A DNA stretch of 64,000 bases from Paraburkholderia monticola (GTDB lineage: Bacteria; Pseudomonadota; Gammaproteobacteria; Burkholderiales; Burkholderiaceae), in contig NZ_LRBG01000010.1 in NCBI RefSeq assembly GCF_001580545.1, positions 62,001 to 126,000 of the forward strand, given 5' to 3'. Position 1 is the first letter of the stretch. Each line of letters starts with the position of its first letter. The translations under genes and the position numbers were made by a program. Below, one piece after another: positions 30,772-39,263 of this stretch. The notes under the pieces are model-generated. The model saw only the letters and a program-made list of their open reading frames with translations, was not told where the DNA came from and ran no database searches.

Positions 30772-30806
30772 TGTAACCCTCGCCATTTGCGTTCACAGCT
30801 AACCCA

Positions 30807-30844
30807 AACCCCGCAAAGCCAACAATGGCCTTGCGGGGTTTTTT
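30807..30844 (+). terminator. Terminator after the CGNR gene
   Basis: AACCCCGCAA (30807-30816) pairs with TTGCGGGGTT (30831-30840), an inner GCC/GGC extends the stem, and a T-run follows to 30844. It ends the CGNR transcript. Confidence 0.88.
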
Positions 30845-31159
30845 AATTGCAGAAGGCGGGTCCCGGGTGATGTGAGCAAGAAAGGAGCTCGCCCAAACCT
30901 TCGCCTTGCTTACGAAAACTTTTCGTGAATGTTGTCATATGTCTTACATCACGTGGGCGGCAAGGGAAAATCCGTATAGCCCGAATTTAGCGGCTGAATC
31001 GAAAATTTTCTCTATAAAAACGGCTGTCAGGCGACCTTTCCTGCTAAGGTAAACCTGCGCCATTTGTACGTCGTCTTACAAGATGGCGGTAAAAATATTC
31101 ACGCGCGCAGACCGTTGCGTGCGTGCTCACACCAGAAAGCAACAGGAGACCAAGGTTTT
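30845..31159 (+). other. AT-richer intergenic leader before the GH28 gene
   Basis: About 315 bp without a supported gene. Composition is clearly richer in A and T than the surroundings around 30900-31060. A TATAAA at 31013-31018 is a possible -10 but no -35 box fits at 16-18 bp. AGGAG at 31143-31147 is the likely ribosome-binding site for the next gene, with a rather long 12-nt spacing. Confidence 0.5.
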
Positions 31160-33304
31160 ATGACCAGGAAAGTGGAAGATTCACTGAACCGCGCACAGCA
31201 GGAGCGTCCGCAATCGCCGGCTCGCCGTAGCTTTCTCGCATTCGCTGGCGTCACGGCCGGCGCCGGGCTGATTGCGGGTCTGCCCGGCTGTGGCGGTTCG
31301 ACCGACACCGCCGCTAGCGGCGGCAGCACGTCGGCTACCACCACACCGCCCGCCGATCCGATCTGGGGCCCGAGCGGCGAGGCGACCACGATCATCAACA
31401 AGCTGGCCGGCATCACGACGTCGATGTTCCCCTCGGTCGATTTCCAGGTCACGACGTACGGCGCGCAACCGCTGCCCGCGGCAGCGCTGATCCAGTCGAC
31501 CGCCTGGCCGGGCGGCCTGATTCCCTGGGTCACCGGCGGCAGCGAGCAGACCCAGTATCCGAGCAACGACCTGCAAAGCCCGGGCTCGAACATCATGGTC
31601 CCGTGCGACTACACGGACACCGCATACGACGCATGCCCGGCGTTCAACGCCGCGATCCGCGCCGCGAGTCAGGCGGGTGGCGGCCGCGTGGTCGTGCCGG
31701 CCGGCAACTGGTATTGCGGCGGTCCGATCGTGTTGCTGAGCAACGTGAATTTCCACCTGAGCTCGGGTTGCACGATCTACTTCAGCCCGAACCCGGCCGA
31801 CTACGCGAAGAATGGTCCGTACCCGACGGCAAACGGCAACCTCTACTGGACGCGCTGGCAGGCCAACGACTGCCTGAACTTCGGCTCGCCGATCTACGCG
31901 TATCAGCAGAAGAACATCGCACTGACTGCCGACGACAACACCTGTGTCCTGAACGGACAGGCCATGACGCCGATGCAGCTGAGCACCCAGCCGCCGACGT
32001 CATGCTGGTGGACGTACAAGGGTTCGAGCAACACGTATGGCTCCACCAGCTCGACGACGACCACGCAGGCCTACGCGAACCCGAACAACGTCGCGCTGAC
32101 GAGCCTGCCCGCCACGCAGGTCACGAATCCGAAGGCGAACGTGTCGTTCACGAACCAGGACGGCGTGACGACGACGCTGATGACGTTGCTCACCGCGACC
32201 GGCTGGAATCAGGACCAGAACTATCTGCCGGCGCTGTCCGAACTCGGCGTGCCAGTGGTGAACCGCGTGTTCGGCAACGGTCACTACCTGCGTCCGTGCA
32301 TGGTCGAGTTCATCGGTTGCACCAACGTGCTGCTGCAGAACTACCACACGCAAAACACGCCGTTCTGGCAGCACCACCCGACCGCCAGCTCGAACGTGGT
32401 GATCGACGGTGTGTTCGCCGACAGTATCGGCCCGAACAACGACGGTTTCGACCCGGACGCATGCAACTACGTGCTGGTGCAGAACGTCCAGTTCAACACC
32501 GGCGATGACTGCATCGCGATCAAGTCGGGCAAGTGCCTCGACACCGAATACGGCCCGATGCAGAACATCGTCGTGCAGAACTGCACGATGCAAAGCGGGC
32601 ACGGCGGTCTGACGATCGGCAGCGAAATGAGCGCGGGCGTGCAAAACGTCTACGCGCGCAATCTGACGATGCAGAACGAGAACTGGGCAAGCAACCCGCT
32701 GAACATCGCGCTGCGCTTCAAGACCAACATGAACCGCGGCGGCTTCATCAACAACGTGTGGATCAACGGCGTGACCCTGCCGAACGGCGTGAACCTCGCC
32801 GGCAAGTTCGGCGGCGGCGCGCTGGGCGCGGCCTACCCGGGTTCGGTGCCTGGCACCGGCACGGTCGGTACGGTCACCAACCCGTCGACGGGTCAGGGCG
32901 GTCTGATCACGTTCGACTGTGATTACAGCGCGTCGGGCGATGCGGTGCGCTGGAATCCGGCCACGATCAACAACGTCAACATCTCGAACGTGAACGCAAC
33001 CGACGTGTCGGGCAGCGTCAAGTACTCGATGACGCCGGGCTTCACCGCCGGCACGAACTCGTGCTTCCAGGCAATCGTGGCGCAGGGCCCGATGGCGGCG
33101 GACTACAACGGTCCGCTGCCGGTCCCGACGGTCTCGCCGATCACCGGCGTGACGATCTCGAACTGCAACCTGGGTCACCCGGTTTGCGTGGGCCCGGCCT
33201 CGTCGACCGTGCCGGGACCGATGTTCGTCGTCAACACGAACGGCATTACGTTGAACAACGTGGTGGTTGCAGGTACCACGTACAACTCGGTGCTGACCGG
33301 CTGA
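31160..33304 (+). CDS. Tat-exported lipoprotein, glycoside hydrolase family 28
   Basis: A 714-residue secreted protein. The N-terminus has a twin-arginine motif (ARRSFLAF, residues 21-28), a hydrophobic stretch and the lipobox LPGC with C44, so a Tat-dependent lipoprotein is predicted. The mature part is a pectate-lyase-like beta-helix with the four GH28 motifs in order: NDGFD, GDDCIAIKSG, GHGGLTIGS and RFKT (the RxK motif). GH28 enzymes hydrolyse polygalacturonan, so plant pectin is the likely substrate class. It is longer than typical polygalacturonases, with inserts in residues 70-400. It is monocistronic with its own terminator. Confidence 0.88.
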   Translation: MTRKVEDSLNRAQQERPQSPARRSFLAFAGVTAGAGLIAGLPGCGGSTDTAASGGSTSATTTPPADPIWGPSGEATTIINKLAGITTSMFPSVDFQVTTYGAQPLPAAALIQSTAWPGGLIPWVTGGSEQTQYPSNDLQSPGSNIMVPCDYTDTAYDACPAFNAAIRAASQAGGGRVVVPAGNWYCGGPIVLLSNVNFHLSSGCTIYFSPNPADYAKNGPYPTANGNLYWTRWQANDCLNFGSPIYAYQQKNIALTADDNTCVLNGQAMTPMQLSTQPPTSCWWTYKGSSNTYGSTSSTTTTQAYANPNNVALTSLPATQVTNPKANVSFTNQDGVTTTLMTLLTATGWNQDQNYLPALSELGVPVVNRVFGNGHYLRPCMVEFIGCTNVLLQNYHTQNTPFWQHHPTASSNVVIDGVFADSIGPNNDGFDPDACNYVLVQNVQFNTGDDCIAIKSGKCLDTEYGPMQNIVVQNCTMQSGHGGLTIGSEMSAGVQNVYARNLTMQNENWASNPLNIALRFKTNMNRGGFINNVWINGVTLPNGVNLAGKFGGGALGAAYPGSVPGTGTVGTVTNPSTGQGGLITFDCDYSASGDAVRWNPATINNVNISNVNATDVSGSVKYSMTPGFTAGTNSCFQAIVAQGPMAADYNGPLPVPTVSPITGVTISNCNLGHPVCVGPASSTVPGPMFVVNTNGITLNNVVVAGTTYNSVLTG

Positions 33305-33387
33305 TCGGGCATCGGCGCGGACGGAACCGCGTTCCGTTCGCGCTGGTGTCTGCGCTTTTCTGCTGCAGCAAGCACGCTTCACAACGG

Positions 33388-33416
33388 GCGCCGTCGGATT
33401 CGACGGCGCTTTTTTT
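33388..33416 (+). terminator. Terminator after the GH28 gene
   Basis: A 9-bp perfect stem, GCGCCGTCG (33388-33396) with CGACGGCGC (33401-33409), a GATT loop and a run of T residues. A strong intrinsic terminator, 83 bp after the stop codon. Confidence 0.93.
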
Positions 33417-33450
33417 GTCTTTGGTTCGGGCCGGAAAGAGGTCGGTGCGG

Positions 33451-33753
33451 CGTGAGGTGAGCCTCCGAATGGCTCAAAAATCACGATATCTCTTTCACCT
33501 TGTCGATTGTGGACTGTTTAGTCTTCATTTGGCCTGCGTTCGGGGCCGGTAAACTCATCTCATCAACGTCACCGCAGGATGCAGCGCCGCGAATCCGCAC
33601 GACGTGAGGTGAGCCTCCCAATGGCTCAAAAATCACAATATCTCTTTCACCTTGTCGATTGTGGACTTATAAGTCTACATTTTGGTCTGCGTTAGGGGCC
33701 TCTAAACTCCCCTCATCACCGTCACCGTTGCATGCCGCGCCGCGAATCCCCAC
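33451..33753 (+). repeat. Two tandem copies of a 151-bp repeat
   Basis: Copy A spans 33451-33600 and copy B 33603-33753. By hand they differ at about 19 positions (roughly 87% identity). Both contain the same 23-bp core starting TTTCACCTTGTCGATTG (33493-33515 and 33645-33667), a near-palindrome after it (in copy B GTGGACT TATA AGTCTAC) and a conserved TTGGyC-N15-TAAACT that could be a promoter. No open frame is shared by the copies. Copy B ends 114 bp before the methyltransferase gene. The same core occurs at 35542 inside a gene. Confidence 0.9.
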
Positions 33754-33867
33754 GGCGGCGGTACGGTACTATTCGGGCGTCGCCCGGGATGGCGGTCAGC
33801 GACCGGGCATTCTGATCGGCTGCCGCGGTCCCCGTCGCCGGCGACGCCACCTCGACTCCATTGCACC

Positions 33868-34992
33868 ATGACCAGCCCCGCAACCCTCACCTGGCCAGAA
33901 GCCGACGGCCCGCGCACCGCGCGCTGGCGTTCCGAAGCGGCCGTGCCGCCGCCGAAGCGCGTCGTCGTCGCCGACGATCGCACCACCGCCGACTCGGCCT
34001 ATCGTCTCGCCAGCGAAGGCACCGCGCTGCTGTGGCACGGCGACTTCCAGAACGCGCGCCAACTACTGCAGGCGGTCACGCGCCGGCTCGAACGCAAGCC
34101 GCGCAAGCAGGGCGCGACGCCGCTCGACGCGTTCAATCTGCATCGGCAAACCCAATCGCAGCGCGCGCGCACGCTCGGCATGATCCTGATTCCGCTCGAT
34201 GCCGACTACGGCATTGCGCTGCGCCGTGCGCCGGACGTGCGGCAGGCCTGCATCGAAGCTTATGGGCCGGCGAGTGGTGACGCGTCGGTCGTGTCGTTGC
34301 GGGAATTGCTCGGCTTGATCGGCGCGCACGAATGGCGCAAGAAGGGCGTCGAGATTGCAGCGCTCGGCGAGCGCATCCATCCGCATTACGGCGTGTTCTC
34401 ACCGGTGCGCGGCGAGTACGTCGATCTGGTCGCGCGCACGCCACTGCCTTCGCTCGAGCTCGCGTTCGATATCGGCACCGGCACCGGCGTGCTGGCCGCG
34501 CTGCTGGCCAAACGCGGCGTGCGCAAGATCGTCGCGACGGATCAGGATTCGCGCGCGCTGGCGTGTGCTCGTGAAAACCTCGCGCGTCTTGGCTACGGCG
34601 AGCAGGTCGAGATCGTGCAGGCGGATCTGTTTCCCGATGGGCGCGCTCCGCTCGTCGTCTGTAATCCGCCGTGGGTGCCGGCGCGGCCCGCGTCACCGCT
34701 CGAATATGCGGTCTACGATCCGGACAGCCGCATGCTGCTCGGCTTCCTGAACGGCCTCGCGAATCATCTGACGCCGGACGGCGAGGGCTGGCTGATCATT
34801 TCGGATTTCGCCGAGCATCTGGGGCTGCGCACGCGTGAGTGGCTGCTGGCGGCGATCGATCACGCAGGTCTGAGCGTGGTGGGCCGCGAGGACATCCGTC
34901 CGCGGCATCCGAAGGCCAGCGATCAGAACGACCCGCTGTATGTTGCGCGAGCGGCCGAGCTTACGTCGTTATGGCGGCTCAAAGCGCGGTGA
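33868..34992 (+). CDS. Class I SAM-dependent methyltransferase, HemK/RlmF-like
   Basis: A 374-residue methyltransferase. The SAM-binding motif I is AFDIGTGTGVLAALLAK (about residues 205-220). The active-site tetrapeptide is NPPW in LVVCNPPWVP, where N6-adenine and glutamine methyltransferases have (N/D)PP(Y/F/W). The first 190 residues form a separate region with no motif that I recognise; the target (protein, RNA or DNA) is not clear. It starts 114 bp downstream of the tandem repeat and ends 13 bp before the convergent flavoprotein gene. Confidence 0.85.
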   Translation: MTSPATLTWPEADGPRTARWRSEAAVPPPKRVVVADDRTTADSAYRLASEGTALLWHGDFQNARQLLQAVTRRLERKPRKQGATPLDAFNLHRQTQSQRARTLGMILIPLDADYGIALRRAPDVRQACIEAYGPASGDASVVSLRELLGLIGAHEWRKKGVEIAALGERIHPHYGVFSPVRGEYVDLVARTPLPSLELAFDIGTGTGVLAALLAKRGVRKIVATDQDSRALACARENLARLGYGEQVEIVQADLFPDGRAPLVVCNPPWVPARPASPLEYAVYDPDSRMLLGFLNGLANHLTPDGEGWLIISDFAEHLGLRTREWLLAAIDHAGLSVVGREDIRPRHPKASDQNDPLYVARAAELTSLWRLKAR

Positions 34993-35005
34993 AGCCGAGC
35001 GCGCG

Positions 35006-36277
35006 TCACGCCGACGTGCCGCGCGCTGCCAGATACGCGTGCGCGCCGTCACCCGCCACCAGCCCGCTGGCAAAACAGGCGGTCAGCAGATAACCGCCGG
35101 TCGGCGCTTCCCAATCGAGCATTTCACCCGCGCAGAATGCGCCGGGCATCCGCTCGATCATCAGATGCGCGTCCAGCGCCTCGAACGGAATGCCGCCCGC
35201 GGTGCTGATCGCTTCCTCGATCGGTCGCGCGCGCAGAAGCCGCACCGGCAGCGCCTTGATCGAGCGAGCGAGGCCGGCGGCATCGGCGAACGCTTCTTTC
35301 GACAGAATTTCGTGCAATAACGCCAGTTTGACCCCGCCGATCCCGATCCGCCCGTGCAGATGACTCGCGATCGAACGTGAGCCGCGCGGCCGCGTCACCT
35401 CCTCGACGACTCGCTCGAGCGGCAAGCCTGGCGCGAGATCCAGCGTGATCGTGACCTCGCCGTCAGCCAGAATCCGCTCGCGGATCGGCGCCGACAACGC
35501 GTAAATCAGGCTCCCTTCGAGGCCTGTTTCGGTCAAAAGTATTTCACCTTGTCGATTGTGGACTTTTCCGTCTACATCGGTGAGTGAGATGGCGACCGGT
35601 TTGATCGGCTGACCGGCGAATCGCTCGCGCAGATAGGGGCTCCAGTCCGCGTCGAAGCCGCAGTTCGCGGGACGCAGCGGCGTCACCGGCACGTCGCGCG
35701 AGCTCATCAGCGGTACCCACGCCGCGTCGGAGCCGAGACGCGGCCAACTGGCTCCCCCCAGTGCGAACACGACGGCGTCGCAGCGCACCGTTCCCTCACC
35801 GTCGGGCGTGTCGAAGCGCAGCACGTGCGCGTCATCGGCTTCGGACATCGACGCCCAGCCGCTCCACTTGTGACGCATGTGGAATTGCACGCCGGCTTCG
35901 CGCAGCCGATGCAGCCACGCACGCAGCATCGGCGCGGCCTTCATGTCGGACGGGAACACCCGCCCCGAACTGCCGACGAACGTGTCGACGCCCAACTCGC
36001 GCAGCCACGTGCGCAGCGCGTCGGGCCCGAACACGTCGAGCAACGGCGCGATGCGCTCGCGGCGCGCGCCGTAGCGGCCGAGAAACGGCTCGAGGGGTTC
36101 CGAATGCGTGATGTTCATGCCGCCTTTGCCCGCCATCAGGAATTTGCGGCCGACCGACGGCATCGCGTCATACACGTGGACTTGCACGCCGCGCCGGGCA
36201 AGCGTCTCGGCGGCCATCAGGCCGGCGGGGCCGCCGCCGATGACGGCGACGCGGGCGGAATCGAGCGAGGATGGCAT
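35006..36277 (-). CDS. HI0933/TIGR03862-type NAD(P)/FAD-dependent flavoprotein
   Basis: A 423-residue flavoprotein of the HI0933 (BaiN-like) family. The FAD motif is VIGGGPAGLMAAE; the family segment GRKFLMAGKGGMNITHSE follows, and FALGGASWP and TGGYLLTACFASGLVAGDGA near the end are typical. Substrate unknown. Codons at 35542-35564 overlap a 23-bp sequence that is repeated in the intergenic region at 33493 and 33645; there it encodes KVHNRQGE within DVDGKVHNRQGEI. The gene converges on the methyltransferase with a 13-bp gap. Confidence 0.87.
   Translation of the reverse strand: MPSSLDSARVAVIGGGPAGLMAAETLARRGVQVHVYDAMPSVGRKFLMAGKGGMNITHSEPLEPFLGRYGARRERIAPLLDVFGPDALRTWLRELGVDTFVGSSGRVFPSDMKAAPMLRAWLHRLREAGVQFHMRHKWSGWASMSEADDAHVLRFDTPDGEGTVRCDAVVFALGGASWPRLGSDAAWVPLMSSRDVPVTPLRPANCGFDADWSPYLRERFAGQPIKPVAISLTDVDGKVHNRQGEILLTETGLEGSLIYALSAPIRERILADGEVTITLDLAPGLPLERVVEEVTRPRGSRSIASHLHGRIGIGGVKLALLHEILSKEAFADAAGLARSIKALPVRLLRARPIEEAISTAGGIPFEALDAHLMIERMPGAFCAGEMLDWEAPTGGYLLTACFASGLVAGDGAHAYLAARGTSA
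35542..35564 (+). repeat. Third copy of the 23-bp repeat core, inside a gene
   Basis: The 23 bases here are identical to those at 33493-33515 and 33645-33667, and GTCTACAT follows five bases later as in copy B. It lies inside the flavoprotein gene in opposite orientation to that gene, keeps its frame open, and is preceded by TCAAAA as in the other two. A chance match of this length is very unlikely. Confidence 0.85.
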
Positions 36278-36697
36278 GCGGTTCGGCAGATCAGCGGGGG
36301 GAAATGGTAGTGCGCCAAAGCGGTCAGGCGGACAGGGGCGCGAAGGGCGCCATTGTCACACCGTGCGCGGTGTGCGGCAAACGCCGCCGAACGCAGCCGA
36401 GCACGCGGGAATTGATCAAACCAGCAGGGTTTGACCCAGCCAGGCCGGAAAATACTGCATTCCGTCCTTCTCCCGGCCTTTATGCATCGCGTCCGACGTT
36501 TGGCGCGCGCGGCCCGCGACCTATACTTTTCGAACACCCTCCATCGGACGCCGTTCGCGTCGTTCTCCGCGTCAAATCCCACTCCCGTCACTTCGGACGC
36601 AGCCGCTGCGGCGCGCTTCACTGCCGCTTGCCGGCAGCCGACGCGCAGCGCGTTTAAATCGGTGGAAGGGTCGATCGTTTAGCGCAAGGAGGTTGCC
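36278..36697 (+). promoter_or_regulatory. Divergent intergenic region with possible promoter
   Basis: About 420 bp without a gene that I can support; the small frames here lack ribosome-binding sites and family motifs. TTGGCG (36500-36505), a 16-bp spacer and TATACT (36522-36527) make a reasonable promoter for the small gene at 36698, with a leader of about 160 nt. AAGGAGG at 36687-36693 is its ribosome-binding site. Confidence 0.45.
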
Positions 36698-36907
36698 ATG
36701 GCCCGCAAATATATCGACTGTCGCGAGTGTCCGAGCGACGTGAACTGCACTGTCGCGTTGTCCGCCGACAGCGACAGCGAACTGCTCGAAGCCGCGGTCC
36801 AGCATGCCGTCAGCGTTCACAAGCACGCGGATTCGCCCGAGCTGCGCGCGCAGCTGAAGTCGCTATTTCATGACGGAACGCCGCCCGTCGAGGCGCCGCG
36901 CGCGTGA
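36698..36907 (+). CDS. DUF1059-like small protein
   Basis: A 69-residue protein, MARKYIDCRECPSDVNC at the start, then VALSADSDSELLEAAVQHAVSVHKHADS, which fits the small DUF1059 family. Three Cys residues near the N-terminus and conserved His residues could bind metal. It has a near-ideal ribosome-binding site (AAGGAGG, 36687-36693). Function unknown. It is followed by 137 bp with nothing recognised, then a convergent gene. Confidence 0.75.
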   Translation: MARKYIDCRECPSDVNCTVALSADSDSELLEAAVQHAVSVHKHADSPELRAQLKSLFHDGTPPVEAPRA

Positions 36908-37044
36908 CGCCAGCGTGGAGGGGAGGAGTGCGGAAGCCTGCGCCGCGAGCGGCATGGAGCCGCCCGCGCGCAGTCGCGTTGCAGCAGTCTTGTCGTGGCG
37001 CGAGAGACGCAATACCAAGCCATCCTAACCAACGTGACGACGCG

Positions 37045-37365
37045 CTAACCGGGATAGGCCTCGTCGACCTTCAGCCCAGCGAGCTTGAAGATCACCCGCA
37101 GCGTTTGCGGCTTGATGTCGCGTCGCGACGCAAGTGTCGTCATCACGAAGTCGAGCACTTTGGCGTACTTGAGCATCGTCAGGCAGGTTTCGAGATCGAC
37201 GCTGCCGTCGCGCATGACCTCGGCGAGCCGTAGCATTTCCGTGGAGATGTCGCGTGCCATCTCCAGCTCGAGCTGCTGCTTCTCCGACCACGCGGGCGCG
37301 GCGGTGAGCTTCGCCAGCATTTCCTGAAACTTTTGTTCGACGTTTCCGCCAGGTACGGTATCCAT
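37045..37365 (-). CDS. Small conserved hypothetical protein
   Basis: A 106-residue, mostly helical soluble protein with no signal peptide or transmembrane segment. It has a heptad-like pattern of Leu and Met (LELEMARDISTEMLRLAEVMRDG, CLTMLKYAKVLDFVMTTLASR) and a Lys-rich C-terminus. I do not recognise the family. The start ATG at 37365 is preceded by AGAGGCGGCA. Convergent with the DUF1059-like gene, divergent from the methyltransferase-like gene at 37754. Confidence 0.65.
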   Translation of the reverse strand: MDTVPGGNVEQKFQEMLAKLTAAPAWSEKQQLELEMARDISTEMLRLAEVMRDGSVDLETCLTMLKYAKVLDFVMTTLASRRDIKPQTLRVIFKLAGLKVDEAYPG

Positions 37366-37753
37366 TGCCGCCTCTTCTCTGATCAGCCGAGCGCGCGACC
37401 GCTGTCCACGCCGGCACGCCGCTGGTTACGTAACGTTTGGCCCATGTTCCGGGACCGCCCTCCCCACATGCATCCGGTGCGCGTGTCCGGCCGCACATGG
37501 CCGGACAGCCCCTGTTTTTCGGCGACACAGCGTGCACCCGCGCGCTCAGCCGGCGCGCAAGCTGTTTTCAGCCATTCTCTAGACGCTTCTGTGCTTCGTC
37601 CTTCGAGCAGAAAGTGTTCCAGATTGACCGCATGTCTCGCGTGTTCCGCACGGCTTGCTCGCTGGGAGTGCCGCACTTTGGGTAAACTGGCAGCAACTTT
37701 TCTCTTTTTCCGTCATCTGTCGCACGTTCGCGCTGCAATTGATGGCGGCTCAC
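37366..37753. other. Divergent intergenic region, no gene seen
   Basis: About 390 bp between divergent genes. Several frames stay open because of high GC, but none has a plausible ribosome-binding site and family text. No clear promoter pair could be fixed; a TAAACT at 37683-37688 is a weak -10 candidate for the plus-strand gene. Confidence 0.4.
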
Positions 37754-38599
37754 ATGATGTCCGTCAAATCCCACGAAATCCGTCCCAACCAGTCCGTCGA
37801 GCTGCTGAAGGAGCTCCACATCCTCACCCGTGACGGCAAGATGAATCAGGACAGCCGTCGCAAGCTGAAGCAGGTCTATCACCTGTTCCAGTTCATCGAG
37901 CCGCTGCTCAAGGACCTCAAGGACCAGCAGGGGTCGCTCACGCTCGTCGATCACGGCGCGGGCAAGTCATACCTCGGTTTTATTCTGTACGACCTGTTTT
38001 TCAAGGAGTTTCAGGACGCCGCTGGTGTGGCTTCGCACATTTACGGCATTGAAACGCGCGAGGAGCTGGTGACGAAGTCCGAAGAGCTGGCGGCGCGGCT
38101 CGGCTTCAAGGGGATGTCGTTTCTGAATCTGTCGGTGGCCGAGTCGATCACGTCGACGCGCCTGCCCGCCGAAATCGACATCGTCACCGCGCTGCACGCA
38201 TGCAATACCGCCACCGACGACGCGATCCGCTTCGCGCTCGAAAAGCACGCGAAGTACATCGTCGTCGTGCCCTGCTGCCAGGCCGAGGTGGCCGGCGTGC
38301 TGCGGCAGAACAAGGGTAAGGCGCTGAAGAACGCGCTGACGGAAATCTGGCGGCATCCGCTGCACACGCGCGAATTCGGCAGCCAGATCACCAACGTGCT
38401 GCGCTGCCTGCAACTCGAAGCGCATGGCTATCAGGTCAGCGTGACTGAGCTGGTCGGCTGGGAGCATTCGATGAAAAACGAGCTGATCATCGCGCACTAC
38501 AAGGATCTGCCGCGGCGCCGGCCGGCCGAGCGGCTCGTCGAAGTACTGGACACGCTTGGCCTCGATGCGCTGAAGGAGCGCTTTTTCGCGCCGGCTTGA
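37754..38599 (+). CDS. Class I SAM-dependent methyltransferase (Methyltransf_32-like)
   Basis: A protein of about 281 residues. The SAM motif reads LTLVDHGAGKSYLGFILYDLFF, as in the Methyltransf_32 family, followed by YGIETREELV and the segment DIVTALHACNTATDDAIRFAL, with PCCQAEV further on. The latter Cys pair is conserved in this family. In-frame ATGs occur at 37742, 37754 and 37757; GGCGG at 37745-37749 favours the later two. The gene ends 10 bp before the convergent DUF1415 gene. Substrate unknown. Confidence 0.82.
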   Translation: MMSVKSHEIRPNQSVELLKELHILTRDGKMNQDSRRKLKQVYHLFQFIEPLLKDLKDQQGSLTLVDHGAGKSYLGFILYDLFFKEFQDAAGVASHIYGIETREELVTKSEELAARLGFKGMSFLNLSVAESITSTRLPAEIDIVTALHACNTATDDAIRFALEKHAKYIVVVPCCQAEVAGVLRQNKGKALKNALTEIWRHPLHTREFGSQITNVLRCLQLEAHGYQVSVTELVGWEHSMKNELIIAHYKDLPRRRPAERLVEVLDTLGLDALKERFFAPA

Positions 38600-38609
38600 G
38601 AGGCGCGGC

Positions 38610-39164
38610 CTAGCGCTTCATCAACGCGTCCCAACCCGCGAGGCCGATGCGCCGCAGCGTTTCCTGATTGCGCTCGTAAATCTCTTCCGCGTCGGGAAAG
38701 GCCTGCACGGCCCGCTCGATGCTGTCCTCACGCAGCAAATGCAGGATCGGATAGGGCGCCCGATTCGTGTAGTTCTCGATGTCGTCGGGCTCGCTGCCTT
38801 CGAACTGGTAATGCGGATGAAAGCTCGCGACCTGGATGACGCCTTCGAGCCTCAACTGCTTGATCAGCCGATCGGCGAAGAACAGGCAGTCGTTGAAGTC
38901 GAGGAAGTCGCCGAACGCGCGCGGCAGGATCAGCAGGGTCGTGTCGATGGCGGCGGGGTCGGCCGCCACGAGCGTCTGCAACTCGGCTTCCAGAGCGCAC
39001 AGCACCGCTTCGAGATTGTCCGCTTCGCTGACTGCGTAGCGAATCTGCCCCTTTACATGCACGGCCTTGGCGAACGGACACAGGTTCAGGCCGATCACGG
39101 CCTCCGTCAGCCAATGACGGGTCGAGGCGATAACGGCATCGTGGGATTCGGCGGGCAACGGCAT
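38610..39164 (-). CDS. DUF1415 family protein
   Basis: A 184-residue soluble protein with the pattern of DUF1415: WLTEAVIGLNLCPFAKAVH near the N-terminus, FLDFNDCLFFADRLI and VASFHPHYQFEGSEPDDIENYTNRAPYPILHLLREDS. The last segment is highly conserved in that family. Function unknown. The start ATG at 39164 is preferred; a longer frame upstream translates the 12-bp tandem repeat at 39203 and is probably not coding. Confidence 0.82.
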   Translation of the reverse strand: MPLPAESHDAVIASTRHWLTEAVIGLNLCPFAKAVHVKGQIRYAVSEADNLEAVLCALEAELQTLVAADPAAIDTTLLILPRAFGDFLDFNDCLFFADRLIKQLRLEGVIQVASFHPHYQFEGSEPDDIENYTNRAPYPILHLLREDSIERAVQAFPDAEEIYERNQETLRRIGLAGWDALMKR

Positions 39165-39202
39165 GGCAAACGGACGCGGCGGGGAAAGGCGTGATTTTAA
39201 TC

Positions 39203-39263
39203 GACCCGGCTCATGGACCGGTTCATGGACCGGCTCGCGGACCGGCTCGCGGACCGGCTCAGC
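39203..39263. repeat. 12-bp tandem repeat, five units
   Basis: Units of GACCGGCTCGCG or GACCGGTTCATG type run from 39203 to 39263, the first unit having one extra base. They fill most of the 94-bp gap between the DUF1415 start and the tetR stop; the tetR stop codon (39259-39261) lies in the last unit. Slippage-prone; copy number may vary between strains. Confidence 0.88.

Noticed and set aside
35006..36277. Flavoprotein gene as a pseudogene because of the inserted repeat core
   Set aside because: The frame is open through the repeat and all FAD-family motifs before and after are present.
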